DNA from: Scatosoma sp045644545 | GTDB lineage: Bacteria > Bacillota > Clostridia > Christensenellales > Borkfalkiaceae | Assembly (NCBI GenBank): GCA_045644545.1 | Contig: JAZRHC010000021.1 | Location: forward strand, 1-36,560 | DNA length: 36,560 nt | Direction: 5' to 3' | Shown here: piece by piece, positions 1 to 6,656 of the stretch | Position numbering within the stretch: the first letter of the stretch is position 1 | How the letters are laid out: each line of letters starts with the position of its first letter | The notes under the pieces: generated by a model | What the model was told of the DNA's origin: nothing | The model's input: the letters and a program-made list of their open reading frames with translations, nothing else | The model's database searches: none | Made by a program: the position numbers and the translations under genes

Positions 1-90
1 TATGTCTACTATTACAATAATATTCGTCCTCACAGTTCTTTGAACTACGACACACCCATACAACATCAACTTAATAAAATTGTCATTTGA
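1..90 (+). CDS. C-terminal end of an IS3/IS481-like DDE (rve) transposase, cut by the window edge
   Basis: Reading frame 1 is open from base 1 to a TGA at 88-90. It encodes 29 residues containing YYNNIRPHSSLNYDTP, the typical C-terminal motif of rve-type integrase-core transposases (IS3/IS481 group). The start and the DDE residues lie outside the window, so intactness cannot be judged. The AT-rich stretch 91-128, ending near TTACCAATTTCA, may hold the right terminal repeat of the element, but the left end is needed to confirm this. The codon use is more AT-rich than that of the neighbouring genes, as expected for a mobile element. The next gene, on the minus strand, ends at 150, so the element inserted just beyond it. 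Confidence 0.75.
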   Translation, partial: YVYYYNNIRPHSSLNYDTPIQHQLNKIVI

Positions 91-149
91 TTTTCTATTT
101 TTTTGTCCAATTTTTGTTACCAATTTCAAGCGAAGAATCCCTTGCTTAT

Positions 150-353
150 TTATTCGATTTCGATATCGAGGGGCGCGTCGATATCTTCCCCAACGTATTT
201 TCCGTTTTTCTTGCGCTGGCGCACGCATTCGGATAAAAGGTATTCGATTTGCCCGTTCACCGAACGGAAATCGTCCTCCGCCCACGCCGCCACCGCGTTA
301 TATAATTTCGGAGAAAGCCGAAGGGGGATTTGCTTTTTTTCTTTATCACTCAT
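150..353 (-). CDS. Small Arc/MetJ-type ribbon-helix-helix protein
   Basis: This is a 67-residue protein. The chosen start (MSDKEKKQIPLRLSPKLY) is the ATG at 353, which overlaps the TAA of the upstream SPFH gene by one base (TAATG), so the two are probably translationally coupled. An IPLRLSPKLYNAVAAWAEDD segment, one strand followed by a helix, and a second helix around VNGQIEYLLSECV match a ribbon-helix-helix fold of the Arc family. The acidic tail (residues 55-67) is an addition. Such proteins bind DNA as dimers. Arc-like proteins next to SPFH proteins are a familiar pairing in Clostridia, but what the pair does is not established. It could instead be a protein-protein adaptor. The longer in-frame reading starting at 404 lies inside the SPFH gene and is not needed. 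Confidence 0.75.
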   Translation of the reverse strand: MSDKEKKQIPLRLSPKLYNAVAAWAEDDFRSVNGQIEYLLSECVRQRKKNGKYVGEDIDAPLDIEIE

Positions 354-1363
354 TAGTATAAGCTCCCCGAATTGACGACGGGCTGTGCGTCGTGATTGCC
401 GCAAAGCACCACCAAAAGATTGGAAACCATCGCCGCTTTTCTTTCCTCGTCGAGCTCGACCGTTTTGTTTTCGCTCAATCTTTCGAGCGCCATTTCCACC
501 ATACCCACCGCGCCGTCAACGATCATTTTCCGCGCGTCGATAATCGCCGAAGCCTGTTGGCGTTGCAGCATCACCGCCGCGATCTCGGGCGCGTACGCAA
601 GATAGGTGATGCGCGCTTCCACGATTTCGATTCCCGCTTCGTTCACGCGGGATTGTATTTCGCTTTTGATTCGCGCCGCCACGACCTCGCTCGACCCGCG
701 AAGGCTTCCGTCGTCGGCTACGCCGTCGCCCGTCGTGTCTACCCCCGGGGCTACGTCGTAAGGATACACGCGCACCACGTTTCTAAGCGCGCTGTCGCAT
801 TGAAGGGAAAGATATTCCTTATAATTATCCACGTTAAACGCCGCTTTCGCCGTGTCCACGACCTTCCAAGTGACCGCGATCCCGATCTCTACGGGGTTGC
901 CGAGGCAGTCGTTGATCTTTTGGCGGTTGTTGTTTAACGTCATAATTTTCAGGGAAATTTTTTTGTCTATCGCGTTTAAACCCGAGCCCGACGAAAGAGA
1001 ATCGCCGTTTGCGTGCGCTACGTCGCCGCTTTGGTTGAGCTTGGTTTTCGCCGCGGGATTAACGGCTACGCAAAAAGGATTGATCGCATAAAAGCCTTCG
1101 CCTTTGAGCGTGCCGATATATTTTCCGAACAGGGTCAACACAAGCGCTTCTTGGGGCTTTAACACCCTAAGCCCTACGAGGGGAATCCAAGCGATACAAG
1201 CAAGGAGAAGCGCGACGACGAAAAGAACCCAACCAGCCGTTTCGCCGTATTCCGCGAGCGTTGCGCCGCCGATCATTCCGAGCACCGACAAAAGCTCGAC
1301 CAAAATACAGACGATCAAGGTGCGCATACCGTGCTTTTTGTTTTGTAAAATAATTTCTTGCAT
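353..1363 (-). CDS. SPFH/band-7 domain membrane protein
   Basis: This 336-residue protein has two hydrophobic segments near the N-terminus (about residues 14-34 and 42-66). An SPFH/prohibitin-type domain follows (from about 70, with LKPQEALVLTLFGKYIGTLKGEGFY, through ARITYLAYAPEIAAVMLQRQQ near 265). The C-terminus is helical and alanine/glutamate-rich. Proteins of this family are membrane-anchored scaffolds that organise membrane microdomains or bind proteases. The substrate here is unknown. The start has an upstream GGAGG 9 bases before the ATG, and the gene has its own promoter (1397-1425). It forms a two-gene operon with the ribbon-helix-helix gene that overlaps its stop codon. Family assignment is firm; a specific role is not. 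Confidence 0.88.
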   Translation of the reverse strand: MQEIILQNKKHGMRTLIVCILVELLSVLGMIGGATLAEYGETAGWVLFVVALLLACIAWIPLVGLRVLKPQEALVLTLFGKYIGTLKGEGFYAINPFCVAVNPAAKTKLNQSGDVAHANGDSLSSGSGLNAIDKKISLKIMTLNNNRQKINDCLGNPVEIGIAVTWKVVDTAKAAFNVDNYKEYLSLQCDSALRNVVRVYPYDVAPGVDTTGDGVADDGSLRGSSEVVAARIKSEIQSRVNEAGIEIVEARITYLAYAPEIAAVMLQRQQASAIIDARKMIVDGAVGMVEMALERLSENKTVELDEERKAAMVSNLLVVLCGNHDAQPVVNSGSLY

Positions 1364-1396
1364 AAAAATTTCCTCCGTTATGGATTTGATATTAAA

Positions 1397-1425
1397 ATGA
1401 TATCATATATTTTTTTATAAGTCAA
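1397..1425 (-). promoter_or_regulatory. Sigma-A-type promoter of the SPFH/RHH operon
   Basis: Read on the minus strand, TTGACT (1420-1425) and TATCAT (1397-1402) are separated by 17 bp, about 34 bases before the SPFH start. It lies downstream of the ncRNA terminator, so the operon need not depend on the ncRNA promoter. Confidence 0.65.
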
Positions 1426-1440
1426 GCGTTTTAAGAAGGA

Positions 1441-1498
1441 GATTCTTCGACTTCGCTCAGAATGACTTTCCCCGTCATTCTGAGCGAGGCGAAGAATC
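1441..1498. repeat. Palindromic intergenic repeat (GATTCTTCG... type)
   Basis: Arms 1441-1466 and 1474-1498 are inverted copies (GATTCTTCG...CTCAGAATGAC) with one bulged base and a 7-base loop. It abuts the T-tract of the ncRNA terminator. The near-perfect arms and intergenic site suggest a miniature mobile or REP-like element. No second copy is present in this window. Confidence 0.7.
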
Positions 1499-1523
1499 AA
1501 AAAAGCCGCCGAAATTCGGCGAC
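1499..1523 (-). terminator. Intrinsic terminator of the ncRNA
   Basis: On the minus strand an 8-bp stem (GTCGCCGA / TTCGGCGGC region, one G-T pair) with a 3-base loop is followed immediately by six T residues. Confidence 0.8.
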
Positions 1524-1663
1524 TTCTATATCAAGCTACGTTTCCAAAAGTATACGTACGGGGCGGAAAGGAAGATGTCCACTCGGGCCCAGAGCCCCTC
1601 TCACACTTGCCGGAAAATGAAATTGTCGTAAACGCGCTTCGATATTGATTTAAATAATCTATT
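1499..1663 (-). ncRNA. Stand-alone structured non-coding RNA, about 165 nt, class unresolved
   Basis: The region has a perfect consensus promoter upstream (TTGACA-17-TATAAT, minus strand) and a clean terminator at its end, and no plausible ORF between. The predicted start is about 1663. The ends of the RNA can pair: 1630-1644 with 1529-1543 forms a long closing helix with small bulges. Inside are a GGGGC / GCCCC pairing and a GGGC-UCUGG-GCCC hairpin (about 1585-1597). Together they give a long rod with a G/C-rich core. Candidates are 6S RNA (housekeeping RNA polymerase regulator) or the raiA-motif RNA of Firmicutes. I cannot decide between them by eye. It is unlikely to be the leader of the SPFH gene, which has its own promoter downstream of the terminator. 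Confidence 0.72.
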
Positions 1664-1669
1664 TTTTAT

Positions 1670-1698
1670 ATTATAGAGCATTTAATGTCGTATGTCAA
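1670..1698 (-). promoter_or_regulatory. Perfect sigma-A promoter of the ncRNA
   Basis: TTGACA (1693-1698) and TATAAT (1670-1675) on the minus strand have exactly 17 bp between them. This is one of the strongest promoters in the window, consistent with an abundant RNA. Confidence 0.85.
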
Positions 1699-1768
1699 GC
1701 AAAATTGAGTATATAATACAACGAATATTTATGTTTTATGGTGTACAATCTCATATAAGAGGTGCATT

Positions 1769-2077
1769 ATGATGACAAAAAATGAAATAGGGGAAAGAAT
1801 TGCGCGTTTAAGATTAAAGAAAGGGGAATCGGCGCGTGGAATGAGTCAAGTTTTGGGGAAAAACGAAAGCTATATCAATCATATAGAAAACGGAAAGGCG
1901 TTTCCGTCTATGCAAGAACTTTTTAGTATTTGCGATTATTTTGAAATTACGCCGAAAGAATTTTTTGATTTTGATTCAAGCGACCCGAAAAGGCTTTCGG
2001 ACTTGATCGAGGAAGTCAAGCAATTAAGCGACGAGCAGATCGAGCTTTTGAGCGCGTTCGTAAAGCAAATGAAGTAG
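1769..2077 (+). CDS. XRE-family helix-turn-helix regulator
   Basis: This 102-residue protein has a Cro/C1-type HTH at about residues 7-65: IGERIARLRLKKGESARGMSQ, then LGKNESYINHIENGKAFPS, then FSICDYFEITPKEFFDF. A short C-terminal helical tail follows (DLIEEVKQLSDEQIELLSAFVKQ), typical of small clostridial XRE proteins that dimerise. AGAGGTG at 1758-1764 is the ribosome site. It fits the second ATG (1772) slightly better than the first (1769), so the protein may be 101 residues. No target operator is obvious. It is monocistronic, followed by a palindromic repeat. The gene is more AT-rich than those around it, which may reflect later acquisition. Confidence 0.85.
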   Translation: MMTKNEIGERIARLRLKKGESARGMSQVLGKNESYINHIENGKAFPSMQELFSICDYFEITPKEFFDFDSSDPKRLSDLIEEVKQLSDEQIELLSAFVKQMK

Positions 2078-2089
2078 AGGAAAAATTAA

Positions 2090-2219
2090 CACCTCATCCG
2101 TCGCTCGGCTCGTTACACTTCGCACTCGTGCCACCTTCCCCCGCTGGGGAAGGCTACACGCAGAGAAAAAAGCCTTCTCCTGTGGGAGAAGGGGGACCGC
2201 GTTAGCGGGGGATGAGGAG
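2090..2219. repeat. Complex palindromic repeat with three nested hairpins (MITE-like)
   Basis: Outer arms CCTCATCC (2092-2099) and GGATGAGG (2210-2217) enclose two perfect inner hairpins, CCTTCCCC/GGGGAAGG and CTTCTCC/GGAGAAG, plus a GCGTTAGC-like segment. It fills the gap between the convergent XRE and ABC-F genes. The ordered, conserved-looking folding is typical of non-coding miniature repeats in Firmicutes. It may also act as a transcription barrier. Confidence 0.7.
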
Positions 2220-2229
2220 TAATATATTT

Positions 2230-4110
2230 TTAAATCAGCGTTTCGTATTCCGCGTAGAGTTCGTCTGCGCGGGTTTTTATTTGTTCTAAACGGTTGCACT
2301 TTTCTTGCAAAAGAGGGAAATTCGCCGTTACTTTGGGGTCGGTCAGCTCGGCGTTTAGGGTTTCTTCTTCCGCTTCGAGCGCGGCGATCTCCTTTTCGAT
2401 TTGCGAAATGCGCGTGCGCTTTTTCGCATCCGCAGCGCGGTCTTCCTTGCTCCGATAGGAATTAGATTGCGCGGGGGCAGGTACGCGTTGAACGGGCTTT
2501 TCCGCTTGCGCGCTCTGCGCGTTTTTAAACGCCGTGTATTCGTCGTAGTCGCCCGTAAATTCCGTCAGCTTTCCTTCCGAAAGCTCGATCACCTTCCCCG
2601 CGAGGGCGCGGATAAAATACCGATCGTGCGAAACGAACAACACCGTGCCGTCGAAGGCTTTCAAGGCTTCTTCCAAGCTTTCGCGGGCGGGCAAATCGAG
2701 GTGATTTGTCGGCTCGTCGAGGACGAGGAAATTCCCGTGCTCGCACTCGAACACCGCCAAGGCGAGCTTGGCTCTCTCCCCGCCCGAAAGGTTGGCTACT
2801 TTTTTGGTGATATCCTCGGCGGGTAAGCCCGCTTGCGCCAGAATCGAACGCACTTTCGTCTGCTCCCACGTGATATGTCTGCCCCAAAGCTCCTCTAAAA
2901 CGGAGTTAGTCGGGTCGAGGTTGGCGTTTTCTTGATCGTAGCAGGCGATTTTGACGAATCTGCCGCGCTTGACGGCTTGGTTTTTCCCGTTCACGATTTC
3001 CTTGATCAAGGTGGACTTGCCCGTGCCGTTATCCCCCACGACGGCGCATTTTTCGCCGCGCATAAGGGTAAATTCCGCGTTTTCGAGCAAGGTTTTTTCG
3101 CCCGCTTTCAAGCAAAGCCCAACGACTTCCAGCACCTTTTCATACGGGCGCTCGGAATACGAAAAAACGAAACGGGGCGGGACGGGGGGAAGCGGGGGCT
3201 TTTCGATCAGCTCCATTTTTTCGAGCTTGTTTCGCCGCGATTGCGCGGATTTGGTCGTGGAAGCGCGGACGAGGTTTTTATCGACGTATTCTTGCAGCTT
3301 CGCGCGCTCTTCCTGCTGTTTTTCGTATTCTTTCAAAAGGCGGGCGGTGCGTTCGGCTTTTAGGATTTTATATTTGGAATAGTTGCCTTTGAAAACTAAA
3401 AGTTTTTTGTTTTCGATTTCGTAGATTTCCTTCACCGTGCGATCGAGAAAATACCGATCGTGGGAAACGACGAGAATCGCGCCCTTGAACGAAGATAGAT
3501 AGTCTTCCAGCCAAAAAAGGGTTTTCATATCGAGATGGTTGGTCGGCTCGTCGAGAATCAAAAGCTCGGGCTCTTCCAAAAGCAGTCGGCACAGCTTCAA
3601 GCGCGTTTTTTCCCCGCCCGACATCGTGGAAATTTTCTGTTCGTAACAATCCGCAAAGCTCATACCGTTTAAAACGGTTTTGATCTTAACTTCGAATTGA
3701 TAGCCGTCGCGGGCGGCGATTTGCTTGTTTAACGCTTCGTATTTTCGGGAAAGCTCGGAAAATTCCGCCGTGCCTTCTTTTGCGAGGGAAATTTTGCGTT
3801 CCGTTTCGCGGAGCTGTTCGAGCCTTTGGGCGTCCTCGCGGAAGATTTCCAGCATTTCCGCGTACGCCGTGTTTTGCGATTCGAACCCGCCGTTTTGCGG
3901 GAGATAGCCGATACGGATTCCGTTTTTGGTCTGCACGCTTCCGCTTTCGGGGTCGAGCTCGGATAAGATAAGCTTGATAAGGGTGGTTTTTCCCTCGCCG
4001 TTGCCGCCGATTAAGCCTATGCGGTTTTGTTCGTGCAAAGTAAAGCTGAGCCCTTGCAAAAGGGGCTCGCCCGCGTATCCAAAGCAAACTTCGTTGAAAG
4101 AAACTAACAT
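2230..4110 (-). CDS. ABC-F family ATPase (translation-associated, Uup/YdiF type)
   Basis: This is a 626-residue protein with two ATP-binding cassettes and no membrane segments. Cassette 1 has Walker A GGNGEGKTT (about 35-43) and signature MSGGEKTRLKL (about 165), followed by LDEPTNHLD. Cassette 2 has GDNGTGKST (about 355) and LSGGERAKLAL (about 440), again followed by LDEPTNHLD. Between them is a charged, arginine-rich linker (about 240-300) of the kind that reaches the ribosomal P-site tRNA. The C-terminal 70 residues form a coiled coil. Family members act on ribosomes, either in housekeeping translation or in antibiotic protection; nothing here separates the two. I chose the start MLVSFNEV at 4110, with GGAG just upstream, rather than the in-frame start at 4146. 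Confidence 0.9.
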   Translation of the reverse strand: MLVSFNEVCFGYAGEPLLQGLSFTLHEQNRIGLIGGNGEGKTTLIKLILSELDPESGSVQTKNGIRIGYLPQNGGFESQNTAYAEMLEIFREDAQRLEQLRETERKISLAKEGTAEFSELSRKYEALNKQIAARDGYQFEVKIKTVLNGMSFADCYEQKISTMSGGEKTRLKLCRLLLEEPELLILDEPTNHLDMKTLFWLEDYLSSFKGAILVVSHDRYFLDRTVKEIYEIENKKLLVFKGNYSKYKILKAERTARLLKEYEKQQEERAKLQEYVDKNLVRASTTKSAQSRRNKLEKMELIEKPPLPPVPPRFVFSYSERPYEKVLEVVGLCLKAGEKTLLENAEFTLMRGEKCAVVGDNGTGKSTLIKEIVNGKNQAVKRGRFVKIACYDQENANLDPTNSVLEELWGRHITWEQTKVRSILAQAGLPAEDITKKVANLSGGERAKLALAVFECEHGNFLVLDEPTNHLDLPARESLEEALKAFDGTVLFVSHDRYFIRALAGKVIELSEGKLTEFTGDYDEYTAFKNAQSAQAEKPVQRVPAPAQSNSYRSKEDRAADAKKRTRISQIEKEIAALEAEEETLNAELTDPKVTANFPLLQEKCNRLEQIKTRADELYAEYETLI

Positions 4111-4156
4111 AAAAACTCCGCGCGTGAAAATCGAAAAATCACGCAAAATACATTGT

Positions 4157-4282
4157 ATGAAAAACCGTGCGAAACGCCGTCTTGAAAAAATCCGAGAATT
4201 AGAAGCAGAGCTTGATTACGCTCCGCCCGCCCGCGCCGCCGCGATCGCCGCAAGGCTTGCAAAGCTCAAAAGCAGGGTGTGA
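4157..4282 (+). CDS. Possible small basic coiled-coil protein (41 aa)
   Basis: This short ORF diverges from the ABC-F gene. It encodes 41 residues rich in Lys, Arg, Ala and Glu (MKNRAKRRLEKIRELEAELDY...), with heptad-like helix character. No Shine-Dalgarno sequence is seen before the ATG. Protein-like composition is the only support. It may be a chance ORF. Confidence 0.3.
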   Translation: MKNRAKRRLEKIRELEAELDYAPPARAAAIAARLAKLKSRV

Positions 4283-4290
4283 GAGTGTAA

Positions 4291-4380
4291 AATGCAGAGT
4301 GCAGAATGCAGAATGCAGAATGCAGAATGGCGGTAAAATTTATGCAACCATTTTGCATTATGCATTGAGCATTCTGCATT
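4291..4380. repeat. Heptamer tandem repeat forming an imperfect palindrome
   Basis: Five tandem copies of TGCAGAA (first copy TGCAGAG) occupy 4293-4327. A run of TGCATT-type units in the opposite sense follows (4347-4380), so the two halves form a long imperfect hairpin. It lies between the end of the small ORF and the end of the radical SAM gene and could stop transcription from both sides. Copy number may vary between strains through slippage. Confidence 0.7.
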
Positions 4381-4387
4381 GAAAAGT

Positions 4388-5290
4388 TCAATACTCCCAT
4401 TCGGGGATATAGTTTTTGCCGCTCGAATTCCGCTCTTGCAAAAATAACCGTCCTTCCAATCCCTGCGCGAACGCCTCGTCTACCGCCGCGTTATATTCCC
4501 GCGCCGTGATCGGGCGGTTGAGCTCGGGGAAGTTTTCGATCTTTCCGAACGGCGTGTATTGGCTCATTAAGCTGAGCTTCGCGCTTTCGGGCAGCTCGCG
4601 GGCGAACCAGCGAACGACGGCTTTGGAATCGGACGAGCAAAGGGGCGTAACGAGATGCCGCACGATCAGCCCCGACAGCATTTTTCCGTCTTCTCGCATT
4701 TTTAAGGGCTTTCGCGACATAAAGCGTATCGCCTTTTCCGCGACCTCGAAATAATCGGGTTTGTTTAAATACCGCGTACTTAACGCAGGCGAATAAAATT
4801 TCATATCGGGCAGGTAGATATCCACGAACGGGTCGAGAAGTTCGAGGGTTTCTACCTTTTCGTAAGCGCTACTATTATACACGACGGGGATTTTCGGCTC
4901 GTAAAGCTCGAACGCCGAGAGGAGATGCAAAACGAGGTGGGAGGGGGTGACGAGGGAGATATTCTCCGCGCCCTTATCTTCCAGCTCCTTGAAAATATCC
5001 GCGAGCTCGCGCGGGGTGATCGCTTTTCCGCGCTCGGCGCGGGAAACCTCGTAGTTTTGGCAGTACGGACAGCGCAGATTACAGCCCGAAAAGAAGATCG
5101 TACCGCTACCGTTTTGAAAAGAAATGCAGGGCTCTTCGAAGGGATGCAGATAGTATTTTGCCACCCGCAAGCCCTGAACGCCGCAAGCCCCTGCGCCGAT
5201 TAAGCGGTTCGCCCCGCATTCCACGGGGCAAAGGGTGCAGTTTTCGAGCGCGCGAGCGCGCTGGGTTGTGAAAAAGTCCGTCGTAGTCAT
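4388..5290 (-). CDS. Radical SAM protein, PflA/PflX-like (COG1313-type)
   Basis: This 300-residue protein has an N-terminal cysteine cluster (NCTLCPVECGANR, then GACG) and then the radical SAM site CNLRCPYC near residue 75, followed by QNYEVSR. The LVTPSHLVLHL and YNSSAYE segments fit the barrel of pyruvate formate-lyase activase homologues. The family includes PflX-type proteins, which probably make a glycyl radical or modify a protein; the substrate is unknown. No glycyl-radical enzyme gene is adjacent. I chose the ATG at 5290. An in-frame upstream start at 5359 would lie upstream of the promoter and inside the metK promoter. The TATAAT box is only 6 bases before this ATG, so the mRNA is probably leaderless. 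There is no Shine-Dalgarno sequence. Confidence 0.85.
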   Translation of the reverse strand: MTTTDFFTTQRARALENCTLCPVECGANRLIGAGACGVQGLRVAKYYLHPFEEPCISFQNGSGTIFFSGCNLRCPYCQNYEVSRAERGKAITPRELADIFKELEDKGAENISLVTPSHLVLHLLSAFELYEPKIPVVYNSSAYEKVETLELLDPFVDIYLPDMKFYSPALSTRYLNKPDYFEVAEKAIRFMSRKPLKMREDGKMLSGLIVRHLVTPLCSSDSKAVVRWFARELPESAKLSLMSQYTPFGKIENFPELNRPITAREYNAAVDEAFAQGLEGRLFLQERNSSGKNYIPEWEY

Positions 5291-5296
5291 AGGAAT

Positions 5297-5325
5297 ATTA
5301 TACCACGGCGGAAAAAATTTTGCAA
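5297..5325 (-). promoter_or_regulatory. Sigma-A promoter giving a leaderless radical SAM transcript
   Basis: On the minus strand, TTGCAA (5320-5325) and TATAAT (5297-5302) are 17 bp apart. The expected start, about 7 bases on, falls on the A of the ATG at 5290. Confidence 0.7.
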
Positions 5326-5352
5326 GCAAGAGAAAGGGGGATATAGAATAAG

Positions 5353-5381
5353 TTGACAAACGCTAAAAAAAAGGCTATAAT
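5353..5381 (+). promoter_or_regulatory. Perfect sigma-A promoter of metK
   Basis: TTGACA (5353-5358), 17 bp, TATAAT (5376-5381). Predicted start near 5388 leaves a leader of about 35 bases, too short for any SAM riboswitch. Confidence 0.85.
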
Positions 5382-5422
5382 AGAAAAAATAATAATTACG
5401 AACGAAAAAAGAGGTTTTTCAA

Positions 5423-6589
5423 GTGAAGAAGTTTTTTACCAGCGAAAGCGTGACGGAAGGGCATCCCGATAAGGTTTGCGACAATATCTCGGACGGGCTT
5501 TTAGACGCGATCTTAGCCGTCGATCCCAACGCGCGCGCGGCGATCGAGTGCGCCGCGGCGTTTGATAAGCTCCTTATTATGGGCGAGGTTACTACGACTG
5601 CGAACGTGGACTACGAAAAGAAAGCGCGGGAAATTATCAAAGAAATCGGTTACGATTTCGGTACTTTTGCCTACGATAAATGCGAAATTATCGTCGCCGT
5701 GCATAAGCAATCCCCCGATATCGCGATGGGCGTAAACGCGTCGATCGAGAAGAAGTCCGATCAAACGGGCGACGAGGAGGACCAGCTCGGCGCGGGCGAT
5801 CAGGGTATGATGTTCGGGTACGCTTGTCGCGAAACCAAGGAGCTTATGCCGCTTACGATTTCCCTTTCGCACAGGCTTGCAAAACGGCTCACGGACGTGA
5901 GAAAGAGCGGGCTGCTCAACTATCTTCGTCCCGACGGGAAAACGCAGGTAACCGTGGAATACGAGGACGGCGAGGCGAAGCGCGTGGACACGGTGGTGGT
6001 TTCCGCGCAGCATAACGCGGAGGTTTCGCAAGAAAGGCTTCGTGAGGATATCAAAAAGCATATTATCGACGAGATCATTCCTGCTTCGTTGATGGATGAA
6101 AATACGAAAATTTTCGTAAATCCCACGGGCAGATTCGAGATCGGCGGACCTGAGGGGGATTCCGGCTTGACGGGCAGAAAGATCGTCGTGGATACCTACG
6201 GCGGGAGATGCGCGCACGGCGGCGGCGCGTTTTCGGGCAAAGACCCCACGAAGGTGGACAGAAGCGCGGCGTATTTTTGCCGTTATATCGCGAAAAATCT
6301 CGTGGCGGCGGGGCTTTGCGACGAGGTGGAAATTCAAGTGGCTTACGCGATCGGGGTGGCGAATCCCGTTTCCGTGTTCGTGGATACCTTCGGCACGGGC
6401 AAGCTCAACGACGAACGGCTTGCCGAGATCGTGAAAAAGGAATTCGATTTGCGCCCGTACGCGATTATTCGCACGCTTGAACTTAGAAAACCCGTGTTTA
6501 AAAAGACGGCGGCTTACGGGCATTTCGGCTATAAGGGCTTTTCGTGGGAAAAGACGGACAAAGCGGAGGCTTTGAAAAAATATCTTTGA
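5423..6589 (+). CDS. metK: S-adenosylmethionine synthetase
   Basis: This 388-residue enzyme makes S-adenosylmethionine from ATP and methionine in the cytoplasm. It carries the N-terminal TSESVTEGHPDKVCD, the ATP-binding GAGDQGMMFGYA (about 122-133) and the GGGAFSGKDPTKVDRSAAY loop (about 265), all hallmarks of MetK. Length matches the family (about 385-400). The start codon is GTG at 5423, preceded by AAGAGG at a suitable distance; no ATG lies nearby in frame. It is monocistronic, with its own strong promoter and a terminator at 6598-6630. It diverges from the radical SAM gene, which consumes the same cofactor. The short leader means control does not use an S-box, unlike many Firmicutes metK genes. 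Confidence 0.97.
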   Translation: MKKFFTSESVTEGHPDKVCDNISDGLLDAILAVDPNARAAIECAAAFDKLLIMGEVTTTANVDYEKKAREIIKEIGYDFGTFAYDKCEIIVAVHKQSPDIAMGVNASIEKKSDQTGDEEDQLGAGDQGMMFGYACRETKELMPLTISLSHRLAKRLTDVRKSGLLNYLRPDGKTQVTVEYEDGEAKRVDTVVVSAQHNAEVSQERLREDIKKHIIDEIIPASLMDENTKIFVNPTGRFEIGGPEGDSGLTGRKIVVDTYGGRCAHGGGAFSGKDPTKVDRSAAYFCRYIAKNLVAAGLCDEVEIQVAYAIGVANPVSVFVDTFGTGKLNDERLAEIVKKEFDLRPYAIIRTLELRKPVFKKTAAYGHFGYKGFSWEKTDKAEALKKYL

Positions 6590-6597
6590 GATAAAAA

Positions 6598-6630
6598 ACG
6601 GTTTGCTCGCAAAAAAAGCAGACCGTTTTT
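6598..6630 (+). terminator. Intrinsic terminator after metK
   Basis: ACGGTTTGCT (6598-6607) pairs with AGCAGACCGT (6617-6626), followed by TTTT. Confidence 0.8.
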
Positions 6631-6656
6631 GATAAAACGCAAGAGAAGGGGAAGGA

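Noticed and set aside
1718..1768. Sigma-A promoter for the XRE gene
   Set aside because: TACAAT at 1744-1749 has no matching -35 box at 16-18 bp, so I do not call it.
4291..4330. CRISPR-like direct repeats
   Set aside because: The unit is 7 bases with no spacers; it is a simple tandem repeat.
5382..5422. SAM riboswitch in front of metK
   Set aside because: Only about 35 bases separate transcription start and start codon, too few for any S-box or related aptamer.
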